Positions 53,113-62,868 are shown, counted from the stretch's first letter. The stretch is DNA of 64,000 nt from Conexibacter sp. S30A1 (GCF_023330665.1 NZ_CP097127.1:1736001-1800000), one strand, 5' to 3'. Program-made: numbers and translations. Notes: generated by a model from the letters alone, not told the origin.

Positions 53113-55076
53113 TGCCTCACCTCAGTAGGGGTCCGCGAGAGCTCCGCAGACAGCACCTCAGCGCGCACACAGCGAGCCTGATCAGTCGCCGTAACCTGCC
53201 GCAGGATGATCGGCTCGCGGACGCATGCATCCGTCGCGTAGCCGCAACGTGGGGCAAAGTGGCACCCGACAGGCCAGTCCTGAGGGCTCGGTACCATCCC
53301 TGGGATCGTGCTGAGCTGCCCGCCCTGCCACGAGCCGGGGTTGGCGCTCATCAGCGCGCGCGTATATGGGTGCATCGGCTGGTCGAACAGCTCGGAGGCC
53401 TGCGCGACCTCGACGACCTCTCCTGCGTACATGACGCAGACCCGGTCGCAGATCTCCGAGACCACGCCGAGGTCGTGACTGACCAAGATCAGCGCCATCC
53501 CGGTGTCCTGCTGCAGCCTCCGCAACAAATCCAAGATCTCCGCCTGAACCGTGACGTCCAGGGCCGTGGTCGGCTCATCAGCGATCAGCAGCCGCGGCTT
53601 GCCGGCAAGTGCCATTGCGATGGCGACCCGCTGGGCCATCCCGCCTGAGATCTCATGCGGGTAGCGCTGCGCCACGTCCTCGGGATCCAAGATCTGAACT
53701 CGCCCGAGCAACTCGATCGCGCACTCGCGCGCCTGCGCCCGGGTGCAGCCGTCCAGTGACCTGACGAGGTCGGCGAGCAGGCGCCCGACGCGGTAGGAAG
53801 GGTCAAGGGCGCGCATGGGCTCCTGCGTGACGATCGAGACGCCGCGACCCCGCACCGAGCGGTACGCGTCTGCACCGCCGGTGGTGAGCTCCGTCCCCTC
53901 GAACCACACCGCTCCTTCAGTAACGGCCACGCCAGCCGGCAGAAGACCAGCGATCGCCTTCATCGTGATCGACTTGCCGCTGCCTGACTCTCCCACGATC
54001 CCAAGGGCCTCACCGAAACCGACATGGAGGGACACTTCCTTGATCAGGAAAGTCTGCGCACTGTCGGCCCCGACGGCCACGCTGAGGCCGGTGGCCGCCA
54101 GCAGAGCGCCTTCAGGCGCCGCCCCTGCCCGGGGGGAATCTGGGCGCCGGCGCACCCTGTGCCTGCCCCCAGCCACGCCGGCCGAATGCGAGTCGGCGAT
54201 GGCGTCACGCACCACGTCTCCGAGTACGCCGAAGGCGATCACAGTGAGCGCGATGACAACCCCGGACGGGACCAGCTGCCAGGGCGCAACGTAGAACTGC
54301 GAGACAGCGTCGGCGACCATACCACCCCACGTCGGGGCGGGCGGCGCCGGCCCGAGCGAGAGAAACGTAAGCCCGGTCTGAACACCGAGCGCGATCGCGG
54401 CGAAAAGCGCTGCCTGCACCACGATCACACCCCGGCACTGCGGCAGGACGTGGCGGAAGATGATGTCGGTACGCCGCACGCCGATCACCTTCGCCGCGTC
54501 GATGAACGCCTCCGAGCGGGCGGCGAGCGCCGCGCTGCGAACCACGCGCGTCACACCGGCCGAGCCGAGCACACCAAAGGCGATCATCGCCGTGGTCATG
54601 CTGTGCCCAAAGATGGCGAGCACTGCCAGCAGGATGATGATGACCGGGATCGACATCACCAGGTCCGCACCTCGGGTGATGATCCTGTCGGTGAGCCCGC
54701 CTACGTAGCCTGCGATCACACCAAGCGGAATCGAGATGATCAGCAACGCCCCGAGCGCCTCCGCGATCCCAACCAGGCTCGAGCGCCCACCGTACAGAAT
54801 GCGGGTGAGGAGGTCCCGCCCGAGCTCGTCGGTTCCAAGCAGATGGTGAATGGAGGGTCCCTGATTGACGGCCAAGAGGTTCTGGACGTTGGGACCACCG
54901 GAGGTCAGCACCCCCGCCAACTCGCAGGCCAGGAAGATCAGCACCAGATAGACGAGGGCGCTCGCACCCCGCTTGGAAGTGACGATCGTACGGAGGATTC
55001 CTTTAGGGGCCACCGCCGAGACCGACGCTGCTGCATCGGCCTCGTTCTCGAGCACTGCGGGCGTGGCCACGCTCAT
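53109..55076 (-). CDS. Fused ABC permease (DppC-like) and ATPase (DppD-like)
   Basis: 655 residues. Residues 1-300 are an OppC/DppC permease with about six helices, the [17 protein letters not shown] entry motif and the EAA loop [19 protein letters not shown]. After an Arg/Pro-rich linker, residues 330-650 are a complete ATPase: [35 protein letters not shown] and a C-terminal [14 protein letters not shown] cluster. The two functions are separate genes in most dpp operons, so the fusion fixes a one-to-one permease-ATPase ratio. Overlaps both neighbours by 4 bases (ATGA). Confidence 0.93.
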   Translation of the reverse strand: MSVATPAVLENEADAAASVSAVAPKGILRTIVTSKRGASALVYLVLIFLACELAGVLTSGGPNVQNLLAVNQGPSIHHLLGTDELGRDLLTRILYGGRSSLVGIAEALGALLIISIPLGVIAGYVGGLTDRIITRGADLVMSIPVIIILLAVLAIFGHSMTTAMIAFGVLGSAGVTRVVRSAALAARSEAFIDAAKVIGVRRTDIIFRHVLPQCRGVIVVQAALFAAIALGVQTGLTFLSLGPAPPAPTWGGMVADAVSQFYVAPWQLVPSGVVIALTVIAFGVLGDVVRDAIADSHSAGVAGGRHRVRRRPDSPRAGAAPEGALLAATGLSVAVGADSAQTFLIKEVSLHVGFGEALGIVGESGSGKSITMKAIAGLLPAGVAVTEGAVWFEGTELTTGGADAYRSVRGRGVSIVTQEPMRALDPSYRVGRLLADLVRSLDGCTRAQARECAIELLGRVQILDPEDVAQRYPHEISGGMAQRVAIAMALAGKPRLLIADEPTTALDVTVQAEILDLLRRLQQDTGMALILVSHDLGVVSEICDRVCVMYAGEVVEVAQASELFDQPMHPYTRALMSANPGSWQGGQLSTIPGMVPSPQDWPVGCHFAPRCGYATDACVREPIILRQVTATDQARCVRAEVLSAELSRTPTEVRQ

Positions 55077-56011
55077 GTCGTCTTCGCTCTGGGGTTCAGG
55101 AGCCCGTAGGTGATGTCAACCAGCAGGTTGATGACGACCACGATGATCGTGAAGTAAAGGCCGATCCCAAGAATCACCGGCAGGTCATGGTCCACCGTTG
55201 ACTGTGTCGCCAGGCTGCCCAACCCGGGCAGCACAAAGACGCTCTCTACAAAGACCGTGCCGCCGAGGGTGCCGATCGCGACCACGCCTAGGACGGTCAC
55301 GATCGGCATCGCCGCGTTGCGCAGGACGTGCTTGAACATGATCTCCCGCTCGCTCATACCGTTGCCTCGCAGCATCGCGATGTAGTCGGCCTCAAGCGCG
55401 CTCAAAATGGCGTCACGAGACTGCTTGGCGACCGACGCTACCCCGAGCAGGCTGAGAGCGGCGACGGGCAGGATCAGGTGCACGATCCAACCGGTCGGGG
55501 ACTGTCCGAAAGCCTCATAACCAGTGGCCGGAAAGATCCTGATCTTCACGGCGAAGACTGCCACGAGCATGGTCCCCACCCAGAAGCTCGGTAGCGCCAG
55601 GCCCGTGAGCGAGACAACATCAAGGAGGCGGCCGACCCACCCGCCGCGGCGAGCGCTCGCAAGTCCGAGGGCGGTCCCCACGATCGCGCTCACAATTACG
55701 CTGAGGACCACGAGTGATAGCGTCACCGGCAGGCGGGCGCTGAGGAGCGTTCCGACACTCTCACCGCTGATCACCGAAGTGCCAAGGTGCCCGTGCAGGA
55801 CGCCGTCGAGCCAGTTCCAGAAACCGACAAGCAGGGGCTTGTTGAGGCCCAGTTGCCTGTCCAAAGCTGCCACATTCTGGGGCGTGGCGTTCTGACCCAG
55901 GATCGTCTCGGCCGGGTTGCCGGGGACGAGCGACTCCAGCGCGAAGATGATGAAGGAGACGAGCAGGATGAGCGGGATCGCCGTGATCGCACGGAAGCCG
56001 ACGATCCTCAT
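55073..56011 (-). CDS. Peptide-type ABC transporter permease (DppB-like)
   Basis: 312 residues with six membrane helices. VSFIIFALESLVPGNPAE and LDRQLGLNKPLLVGFWNWL are the N-terminal OppB/DppB motifs; the EAA loop reads LEADYIAMLRGNGMSEREIMFKHVLRNA. The ATG at 56011 fits family N-termini; a GTG at 56065 would add an Arg-rich 18-residue extension. Confidence 0.92.
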   Translation of the reverse strand: MRIVGFRAITAIPLILLVSFIIFALESLVPGNPAETILGQNATPQNVAALDRQLGLNKPLLVGFWNWLDGVLHGHLGTSVISGESVGTLLSARLPVTLSLVVLSVIVSAIVGTALGLASARRGGWVGRLLDVVSLTGLALPSFWVGTMLVAVFAVKIRIFPATGYEAFGQSPTGWIVHLILPVAALSLLGVASVAKQSRDAILSALEADYIAMLRGNGMSEREIMFKHVLRNAAMPIVTVLGVVAIGTLGGTVFVESVFVLPGLGSLATQSTVDHDLPVILGIGLYFTIIVVVINLLVDITYGLLNPRAKTT

Positions 56012-56104
56012 CAGCCAGAACCCGGGAACCCTGTCTCTCCTGCCGCCTCTCACCTCATGCCTCACGCTGGAGTCTTGACTACTGGACCTGCTCTGCGGAA
56101 TCTC

Positions 56105-57736
56105 CTACTTCATCGCCCAAGACGTAGCGGACGTGGGGCCGACCGGAATCGGGTTGGGATCCAGGAACGACTCAGTGACGTTCACGAGCTTCGGCGAGAC
56201 GTAGTTCGGCGAGAGCGCGAGGACGCCGGGAATCCAGCTGGCCAACGAATCCAGCTGCCTATCGACCTTCTGGTAAAGCCTGGTCTGCGCCGCACCGGAG
56301 CTTGCGTAGGCCTTGGCGAGCGTAGACGCGATCGCGGGCGGCGTGGGCAGGTGCGCCGGGTTGAAGACGCCCGGTGTCAGGATCTGCTGGGCCACCTGGT
56401 ACATGTCGACACCGGCGCCCGGAAAGACCACGATCCCGTACTTGCCGGTCTGTGCCGCAGCGATAAACTGCCCGATTCCGGTCGAGATCACGGTCATTTT
56501 GGTCTTGATGCCGATGTCCGTCAGATTCTGAGTGAGCGCCTGAGCGGTGGTTGTGTTGGGGTCGATCAGCGACTCCGCCAGCACCGGCACGGTGAAGCCA
56601 TGCGGATAGCCGGCCTGCTTCATCAGGGCCTTCGCCTTGGCCAGGTTGTAGGTCCAGCCAGCACCCTTGACGTAGCCGTCCGCCTGCGGCATCGCCACCT
56701 CCGTAGCCGGGCTGGTGATCGCTGCGCCGAGCGCCCTGGCGAGCGCAGGACGGTTCAGGGCGTAGGCGATCGCCTCTCGCACCTTGAGCTTGTCCAGGGC
56801 GGGCACGATGTTCTTGCGCCACGGGACGATGAGTTCCCACTGGAAAAACGGCTCCTTGTAGATCCGCAGACCAGCGGCCTTGGCTGCGGCGAGCGTGGTC
56901 GGAGCCCCGCTGGCGAACTGGACCTCATTGGTCTGCATCGCTGAGAGCACGGACGTCGGGTCGCCGATCACCTTGACCTGGATCTGGCTGAAGTGCTGAG
57001 CCGACGGGTTGAAGTAGTGCGGGTTGCGTTTGTAGGTGTAGACGCTGTTTGTGGTTGAAGCGCCATTGTCATAGATGTACTGCCCGGTGCCATCGCTGCT
57101 CGTCAGCAGCGAGCTCGGATGGGCGAGACCCTTGGGACCGATGATCTGGCCGATCCCGTAGAACTGGTCCATCGTGCCTACGGCATCCGGATTGGCAGTC
57201 TTCCACCTGACGAGGACCTTGTAAGCGCTGGGCGCGGTGATCGAGGTGATGTCACCAACACCTCCGACCAAGCCGCCTCCGGCCCTGAGGAAGTACTTCA
57301 TCGACGCGACGACGTCCTTGGCCGTCATCGCGGTGCCGTCGGTGAACTTCACGCCGCGGCGCAGCGTAAGTTCGAAGGCCTTGTGACCCTTGCGGACATA
57401 CCTCCAGGAGGTCGCCAGATCGGGCAGGAACTTTCCACGGCTGCTCAGGTAGATCAGCGGGTCGTACGCAAGCGCGGTGTACACGGCGGATCCGCCGTTA
57501 CCGCCGAGCGCCGGGTTCAGGCTGATCGGCGGGCCAGCGAATTGCACGGCCAAGTCGCCGCCGTTTGCCACCTTGGCGCGGTGGCTTGTCCTCACGCGCG
57601 CTGCGGATGCGGCGCTCGAGCCGCACCCGGCCAACAACCCGATGACAGCGGTCGCGCTCACCCCGTAAATCACAGACCGTCCGGCTGCGGCGAGCGGACG
57701 CCCGCCGTGACGCGTCTTTGCAACAAACAGCGACAT
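56105..57736 (-). CDS. Solute-binding lipoprotein, family 5
   Basis: 543 residues. A lipobox LLAGC (Cys38) follows a hydrophobic segment, so the protein is anchored outside the membrane. ISLNPALGG, LAYDPLIYLSSRGKFLPDLATSW, FELTLRRGVKFTDGTAMTAKDVV and LKVREAIAYALNRPALA are SBP_bac_5 motifs. The family binds peptides but also nickel, opines, sugars and other solutes. First gene of the operon; AGAGGAG lies before the ATG. A shared 18-bp motif sits about 50 bases upstream. Confidence 0.93.
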   Translation of the reverse strand: MSLFVAKTRHGGRPLAAAGRSVIYGVSATAVIGLLAGCGSSAASAARVRTSHRAKVANGGDLAVQFAGPPISLNPALGGNGGSAVYTALAYDPLIYLSSRGKFLPDLATSWRYVRKGHKAFELTLRRGVKFTDGTAMTAKDVVASMKYFLRAGGGLVGGVGDITSITAPSAYKVLVRWKTANPDAVGTMDQFYGIGQIIGPKGLAHPSSLLTSSDGTGQYIYDNGASTTNSVYTYKRNPHYFNPSAQHFSQIQVKVIGDPTSVLSAMQTNEVQFASGAPTTLAAAKAAGLRIYKEPFFQWELIVPWRKNIVPALDKLKVREAIAYALNRPALARALGAAITSPATEVAMPQADGYVKGAGWTYNLAKAKALMKQAGYPHGFTVPVLAESLIDPNTTTAQALTQNLTDIGIKTKMTVISTGIGQFIAAAQTGKYGIVVFPGAGVDMYQVAQQILTPGVFNPAHLPTPPAIASTLAKAYASSGAAQTRLYQKVDRQLDSLASWIPGVLALSPNYVSPKLVNVTESFLDPNPIPVGPTSATSWAMK

Positions 57737-58077
57737 ATTCTCTCCTCTTCTCCTCTGGTACCGATGGTCGCCAACCTAGCCATCTATTCGGCTACCTGAT
57801 ATTAGCCTAGGCCCTCAGGATCGTGCTGTCAAGGTCGGCCCAGCGATCGGCCTCTATTTCGGCTTGAGGCCAAGGCGTCGAACTGGAAGCACGGTCGACG
57901 CTGGGCACTCTTTTGGTCAACCACAGCAAACCGGCCGATGGCCGTGGTGGACCAACCGATCACAGACACGATGACCGCAATCTATGGAGGGCCAGTAGGC
58001 GCTCTGCAAGCTCCAGGCAAGCTGTCACGTGGGCCGCCGAGCCAGATGAACGAACCGGCTGTCGGCGAGCCGACGTA
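57737..58077. other. Intergenic region upstream of the uptake operon
   Basis: About 340 bases between the operon start and the end of the acyl-CoA ligase gene, both on the minus strand. Apart from the motif at 57786-57803, a short AT-rich stretch and a CCTAGG palindrome nearby, nothing coding is recognised. Confidence 0.5.
57786..57803. promoter_or_regulatory. Shared regulatory element, site 1
   Basis: attcggctacctgatatt matches site 2 at 59699-59716 in 17 of 18 bases. It lies 50 bases upstream of the solute-binding lipoprotein gene and probably marks an operator common to both transcription units. Confidence 0.55.
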
Positions 58078-59682
58078 TCAGTTGATGCGCCGGCTCCGGC
58101 CCGCCCAGTAGGGCTCGCGCAGCTTGCTCTTGAGGATCTTGCCGGGCCCGGATTTGGGCAGCGGCTCGTGCAGGATGTCGATCGAGCGGGGAATCTTGTA
58201 GCCGGCGATCAGACTGCGGCAGTGCTCGATCAGCGCCTCGGCGCTCGGCTCGGCGCCGGGATGAACACTGACGACAGCGTGCACAGCCTCCCCCCAGCGC
58301 GGGTCCGGTATCCCGAAGACTGCGGCTTCCAAGACCGCCGGATGCTCGGCCAGCGCCGACTCGACTTCGATGCTGTAGACGTTCTCCCCGCCGGTGACGA
58401 TCATGTCCTTGAGCCGGTCCACGAGGAAGACGTAGCCCTGCTCATCCATCCAGCAGGCATCGCCGGTGTGATACCAGCCGTCCCGGAGCGCGGTGGCGGT
58501 TTCGTGCTCGCGGTTCCAGTAGCCCAGCATCACGTTGGGCCCGCGCACGCACAGCTCGCCCACCTCACCGGCCGGCAGCCACTCCCCGCCCGTACCCCTG
58601 ACGGCAACCTCCACCCCCATGATCGGCGTGCCCACGGAGGCCAGGCGCTTGGCGTAGGCGGAGTCTCCGGCGAGCCCGCGGCGGTGATCGACGTCGGAGA
58701 GCCGCGTGACGGAAGGTGCTGCCTCCGTCATCCCATACAGCTGGACGATGTCGCAGCTGAAGTACTCGAGCACCTGGCGCTGAAGGGCCGGGGTGATGGG
58801 GGAGGCGGCATACTGGATGTGACGGATCGACGGCAGGCCTCCGCCCGTGTCGCGACTCAGCTCATCCATCAGCATCGCGAGCATCGTCGGTACCAGCACG
58901 CAGTGCGTGACCGACTCGCGCCGCACGAGCTCAATAAGCAACCGCGCCTCAAAGCGCGGGGCTATCACCTGCACGCTCCCCGCCCAGGTGCAGGCAAAGA
59001 CGTTGGCGGTTCCGGCGACGTGGAACATCGGCGAGACGTGTAGCCAGCGGTCCTCATGAGCATGCCCGGTGACGATCAGGTTGTGCCGTGCGTTGGCCAG
59101 CAGGTTCTCGTGGCTGAGCATCACCCCCTTGGGCTTGCCGGTGGTGCCGCCCGTGTAGCAGATCCCGGCCAGCTCATCGCCGGATCGCGGGACGTAGGCG
59201 AGCGGCTCATGCTCAATCAGCTCACCGTAGGGGAGCTGCTCTCCGCCCGCTTCACCGTCAACAAGCACCACCCGCTGAAGGCTCGGGCAGCGCTGGCGCA
59301 GCGTTGCGGCAACCCCCAGGCGCTCGCTGTCGGCAAACAGCACCTGCACGCCGCAGTCGTTGATGATGAACTCGAGCTCAGCCTCCGCCAGGCGGAAGTT
59401 GAGGTCCACGAGAACACGGCCGGCCGACGGCACCGCGAACCAGCACTCCAGATGCGGAAGCGAGTTTACGCCGAGAAACCCGACGCGGCCGCCGTCGGGC
59501 ACGCCGAGGCCCGCCAGCGAGCCGCCGAGCGCGGCGACGCGAGCGGCGAGCTCACGGTAGCTGACACGGGCCGGCCCGTCGATGACCGCGAGCGCGTCCC
59601 CGTGCAGGGCGGCCGCGCGGCGCAGCGGCCAGGCCAGGTCACCGCTCGGACTTCTGGGCGCAGTGGGCTCTCCGACCCTCAT
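58078..59682 (-). CDS. Acyl-CoA synthetase (ANL superfamily)
   Basis: 534 residues. The phosphate-binding loop is YTGGTTGKPKG, followed by VQLYGMTEAAPSV, WYHTGDACWMDEQG, and the catalytic Lys in GPGKILKSKLRE. These activate a carboxylic acid through an acyl-adenylate to its CoA ester; the substrate class (fatty, aromatic or dicarboxylic) cannot be read. The ATG at 59682 is preferred over 59700, since the latter lies inside the palindromic operator. It diverges from the MaoC-SDR-amidohydrolase operon. Confidence 0.92.
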   Translation of the reverse strand: MRVGEPTAPRSPSGDLAWPLRRAAALHGDALAVIDGPARVSYRELAARVAALGGSLAGLGVPDGGRVGFLGVNSLPHLECWFAVPSAGRVLVDLNFRLAEAELEFIINDCGVQVLFADSERLGVAATLRQRCPSLQRVVLVDGEAGGEQLPYGELIEHEPLAYVPRSGDELAGICYTGGTTGKPKGVMLSHENLLANARHNLIVTGHAHEDRWLHVSPMFHVAGTANVFACTWAGSVQVIAPRFEARLLIELVRRESVTHCVLVPTMLAMLMDELSRDTGGGLPSIRHIQYAASPITPALQRQVLEYFSCDIVQLYGMTEAAPSVTRLSDVDHRRGLAGDSAYAKRLASVGTPIMGVEVAVRGTGGEWLPAGEVGELCVRGPNVMLGYWNREHETATALRDGWYHTGDACWMDEQGYVFLVDRLKDMIVTGGENVYSIEVESALAEHPAVLEAAVFGIPDPRWGEAVHAVVSVHPGAEPSAEALIEHCRSLIAGYKIPRSIDILHEPLPKSGPGKILKSKLREPYWAGRSRRIN

Positions 59683-59692
59683 TTGACGCAAC

Positions 59693-59716
59693 GGTAACAT
59701 TCGGTTACCTGATATT
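59693..59716. promoter_or_regulatory. Shared regulatory element, site 2, with palindrome
   Basis: GGTAAC-ATTCG-GTTACC (59693-59709) is a perfect 6-5-6 inverted repeat, and its right side runs into the attcggttacctgatatt element shared with site 1. It lies between the divergent acyl-CoA ligase and MaoC genes. A TetR, GntR or MarR-type dimer is the expected reader; the MarR gene at 62.1 kb is the closest candidate. Confidence 0.6.
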
Positions 59717-59771
59717 CAAGATTCATACGCACCACTCACGCACGCAAGCACTAGAGAGACAGGAGAGAAGC

Positions 59772-60239
59772 ATGGCCAGCGTCGACACGACTGGATACAC
59801 AACCGATATGGCAGGGCTCAAGCAGAGCGTCGGGCGCACGCTGGGTCCGACCGAATGGTCGGAGATGACCCAGGATCTCGTGGATGAGTTCGCGGAGCTC
59901 ACCGGCGATCACAACTTCATCCACGTGGATCCGCTGCGGGCGCGCGACACCCAGTTCGGCGGCACCATCGCGCATGGCTTCCTCTCGCTCGCGCTGCTGG
60001 CACCTGTCACCCAGCTGCTGTCTGTCGCAGACGCCGCCACGAGCATCAACTACGGGCTGAACAAGGTCCGCTTCCCAGGGCCGCTGAAGGTGGGCGCCCG
60101 CTACCGCGGCGTCGCCGAGATCACCGCCGCAGCGCAGATCAGAGGCGGGGTTGAGGTGCATATGACCGCGACGATGGAGGTACAGAACGCGGAGCGCCCC
60201 GCCGTGGTGGCCGAGTCGGTTGTGAGGTTCTACGCATGA
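59772..60239 (+). CDS. MaoC-like (R)-specific enoyl-CoA hydratase
   Basis: 155 residues with a hot-dog fold. The hydratase motif is FAELTGDHNFIHVDPLRA with the catalytic Asp and His, followed by GTIAHGFLSLALL and NYGLNKVRFPGPLKVG. It hydrates a trans-2-enoyl-CoA, or dehydrates a 3-hydroxyacyl-CoA. GGAG precedes the ATG. It overlaps the SDR gene (ATGA). Confidence 0.92.
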   Translation: MASVDTTGYTTDMAGLKQSVGRTLGPTEWSEMTQDLVDEFAELTGDHNFIHVDPLRARDTQFGGTIAHGFLSLALLAPVTQLLSVADAATSINYGLNKVRFPGPLKVGARYRGVAEITAAAQIRGGVEVHMTATMEVQNAERPAVVAESVVRFYA

Positions 60240-61168
60240 GCGGCCTGACGCTGGATGGCAAGGTAGCGATCGTCACCGGCAGCGGCCAGGGCCTGGGCCG
60301 AGCCTACGCGGTTGCGCTGGCCCAGGCCGGCGCCGCCGTGGTGGTCAACGACCTCAACGCACAGGCCGCCACGGAGACCGTCGCGCTGGTCACAGCCGCT
60401 GGCGGCCGCGCCGTAGCCGAGGTCGGCGCGGTTGGCCCGAGCGCCGTCGCCCAGGCACTCGTTGACCGTGCGGTGGCCACGTTCGGCCGCCTGGACATCC
60501 TCGTCACCAACGCAGGAGTGCTGCGCGACCGGGTGCTCTGGAAGATGTCCGACGAGGACTTCGACTTGGTGATCGAGACGCACCTGCGCGGCACATTCAC
60601 GTGTGCGCGTGCCGCAGCGATCCGGATGCGCGAGCAGGGCGAGGGCGGGCGGATCATCGTCATAGGATCGCCCGCGGGCGAGTTCGGCAACTTCGGCCAG
60701 ACCAACTACGCGGCCGCCAAGTCCGGCATCGTCACGTTCGCACGCGTGTGGTCGATGGAGCTCGCGCGGGACCGCATCACCGCCAACGCGGTGATCCCGA
60801 CGGCCTGGACGCAGATGACGGCGACGATCCCGATCTACGAGCCGCTCGTGGGGCCGGCCGCCGCCGGTGAGGCGTTTCCTGCCGAGGTCCGACGCGAGCA
60901 CGCCATCGGCTGGCCAGAGGAGTGCGCGCCGCTTGTCGTCTTTCTCGCTTCCGAAGCCGCTGCCGACATCAACGGGCAGGCGATCGGTATCGGCGGCGAC
61001 CGGCTCACGCTTTACGCGCACTCCGGGGAGCTGCTTCACCAGCTGCGCGACGGCGGCTGGAACGCGGAGGCTATCGGGCAGGCTTGGGCATCGTCGTTTG
61101 CCGCCCACCGCCAGCCCTCCGGCGTGACGCTGCCACCACTGCACCTCCAGCCGGAGGCGGGAGCATGA
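60236..61168 (+). CDS. Short-chain dehydrogenase/reductase
   Basis: 310 residues. TGSGQGLG is the cofactor-binding glycine motif, VNDLNAQA after strand 2 favours NAD(H), NAG is in VTNAGVLRD, and the catalytic Ser, Tyr and Lys lie in VIGSPAGEFG and YAAAKSG. The C-terminal 50 residues extend beyond the usual 250-residue core, as in the hydroxyacyl-CoA dehydrogenase domain of multifunctional beta-oxidation enzymes. With MaoC upstream it probably oxidises a 3-hydroxyacyl-CoA. ATGA overlaps on both sides. Confidence 0.92.
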   Translation: MSGLTLDGKVAIVTGSGQGLGRAYAVALAQAGAAVVVNDLNAQAATETVALVTAAGGRAVAEVGAVGPSAVAQALVDRAVATFGRLDILVTNAGVLRDRVLWKMSDEDFDLVIETHLRGTFTCARAAAIRMREQGEGGRIIVIGSPAGEFGNFGQTNYAAAKSGIVTFARVWSMELARDRITANAVIPTAWTQMTATIPIYEPLVGPAAAGEAFPAEVRREHAIGWPEECAPLVVFLASEAAADINGQAIGIGGDRLTLYAHSGELLHQLRDGGWNAEAIGQAWASSFAAHRQPSGVTLPPLHLQPEAGA

Positions 61169-62040
61169 TTCCGAACCTCGAGCAGATCACAGCCATCGAC
61201 ATCCACGTCCACGCCGAGCGCAACGCGGGCGAGCCACAGGATCCCGTCACCGCCCAGGTGCTGGAGGCGGCAGCCGCCTACTTCGGCGGCCATCCGCCGC
61301 AGCCCACCGCCCAGGAGGTGGCCGACTACTACCGCGAGCGCAACATGCTCGCGGTCATCTTCAACGTCGACGACGAAGCGGGCATGGGACGCAGGCGGCT
61401 CGGCAACCAGGAGGTTCTGGAGGTCGCCAGCGCCAACCCGGACGTGCTCATCCCGTTTGCCAGCATCGACCCGCACAAAGGCAAGCTGGGCGTGCGCGAG
61501 GCGCGCGAGCTCATCGCCGCCGGCGTGCGGGGCTTCAAGTTTCACCCCAACACGCAGCGCTTCTCGCCCAACGACACCGAGTTCTACCCGCTGTATGAGG
61601 TGATCGCCGAGGCCGGCCTGATCGCCCTGTTTCACTCCGGCACGACCGGCATCGGCGCGGGCATGCCCGGCGGTGGCGGCATCCGCCTGAAGTACTCAAA
61701 CCCGATGCTGGTTGACGATGTCGCCGCTGACTTCCCGGAGCTGAAGATCATCCTCGCACACCCCTCCTTCCCCTGGCAGGAGGAGGCGCTGGCGATCGCC
61801 GTGCACAAGCCCAACGTCTACATCGACCTCTCCGGCTGGGCGCCGAAGTATTTCCCGGAGATCCTGATCCGCTACACCAACACGCAGCTCAAGCACAAGA
61901 TGCTGTTCGGCTCCGACTACCCGCTGATCACCCCAGACCGGTGGCTCAAGGAGTTCGCCGAGCTGCCGATCAAGGATGAGGTCAGGCCGCTTGTGCTCAA
62001 GCAGAATGCAACCCGGCTGCTAGGACTGGACGGCAGCTGA
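61165..62040 (+). CDS. Amidohydrolase family 2 (TIM-barrel) protein
   Basis: 291 residues of the ACMSD-like amidohydrolase group (COG2159). ITAIDIHVHAE holds the N-terminal HxH metal pair, GVRGFKFHPNTQ follows, the His of ILAHPSFPWQ is the next ligand, and LFGSDYPLITP carries the catalytic Asp. These enzymes decarboxylate or hydrolyse aromatic and cyclic acids. It begins in the SDR stop (ATGA) and ends the three-gene operon before a strong hairpin. Confidence 0.9.
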   Translation: MIPNLEQITAIDIHVHAERNAGEPQDPVTAQVLEAAAAYFGGHPPQPTAQEVADYYRERNMLAVIFNVDDEAGMGRRRLGNQEVLEVASANPDVLIPFASIDPHKGKLGVREARELIAAGVRGFKFHPNTQRFSPNDTEFYPLYEVIAEAGLIALFHSGTTGIGAGMPGGGGIRLKYSNPMLVDDVAADFPELKIILAHPSFPWQEEALAIAVHKPNVYIDLSGWAPKYFPEILIRYTNTQLKHKMLFGSDYPLITPDRWLKEFAELPIKDEVRPLVLKQNATRLLGLDGS

Positions 62041-62051
62041 CACAGCGCTGC

Positions 62052-62081
62052 CCGGCGGGTGGCCAGCGGGCCACCTGCCGG
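62052..62081. terminator. Hairpin between convergent amidohydrolase and MarR genes
   Basis: ccggcgggtggcc and ggccacctgccgg form a 13-bp stem with one G-U pair around agcg. No T-run. It can serve both strands. Confidence 0.7.
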
Positions 62082-62108
62082 AGCGCCCGCTCTCGGACAC
62101 GCGTGGCT

Positions 62109-62570
62109 TCAGCTGCGAGCGCGGTGGGAGGCCCGCAGTCGCTGCATCGCCGTGAACATGGCGCCTAGGACCAGTTCCCGCTCACCGTCGCTCAGGCCGT
62201 CAAGCAACGCGTCCTGGAGAACGTCAATCTCGGCCTGCGCGGCGCTCACCACCAGCTCACCTTGGGCCGTCAGCAGTGAGCGCAGGATCCGGCCGTGGTT
62301 GGGGTCACTGGTACGAGCCACCAGCTGGCGGCTCTCGAGCCTGGCCAGGATCTCAATCATCGACTGCGGCGTGACCAACGTGCGACGAGCCATCTGAGCA
62401 TTGGACAGACCGGGGCGCCGTCGCAGGATCGAAAGCGCCGTGAACTCCGGCACGCTCAGCTCCCACGGAGCCAGCACATCCCGCATGGCCCGCCGGACCG
62501 CGTGGTCTATCCGGCCGATCATGTAGACCAGAGAAACCTCGGTCGGCGGCTTCTGCACGGTCGCTGCCAT
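62109..62570 (-). CDS. MarR-family transcriptional regulator
   Basis: 153 residues. The winged helix reads LSVPEFTALSILRRRPGLSNAQMARRTLVTPQSMIEILARLE, and the wing SRQLVARTSDPNHGRILRSLLT. MarR proteins bind palindromes as dimers and release on binding phenolic or acyl-CoA ligands. Its place between the two CoA-ligase-containing operons makes it the likely regulator of this catabolic region; the shared 18-bp element is the candidate site. Confidence 0.9.
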   Translation of the reverse strand: MAATVQKPPTEVSLVYMIGRIDHAVRRAMRDVLAPWELSVPEFTALSILRRRPGLSNAQMARRTLVTPQSMIEILARLESRQLVARTSDPNHGRILRSLLTAQGELVVSAAQAEIDVLQDALLDGLSDGERELVLGAMFTAMQRLRASHRARS

Positions 62571-62868
62571 CGCTACACCCTATCCGACAGCCGGACGTTC
62601 TGACCGCGGGCCGCCCTGCTGCTGCGGCTTGAGCAGCCGGCCCAAGCGCCATCCGCACCCATCGCTCGCTCGTCTTCGACACCGGGTCGGGCTTTGCCAC
62701 CCCGACCCAATGGCCAGTCCGGCGCGCACGACGCACCGGGATCGCCCGCCGACCAGGCAATCGTCGCCCGCGCACCGCGCCAGAGCGAAAGGCCATCAGC
62801 CGACTGAGCGCTTGTCTCAACGCCTGCTGACAGCGGAATCCTCGTTCGCCTCCTTCTAAAATGCGTAG

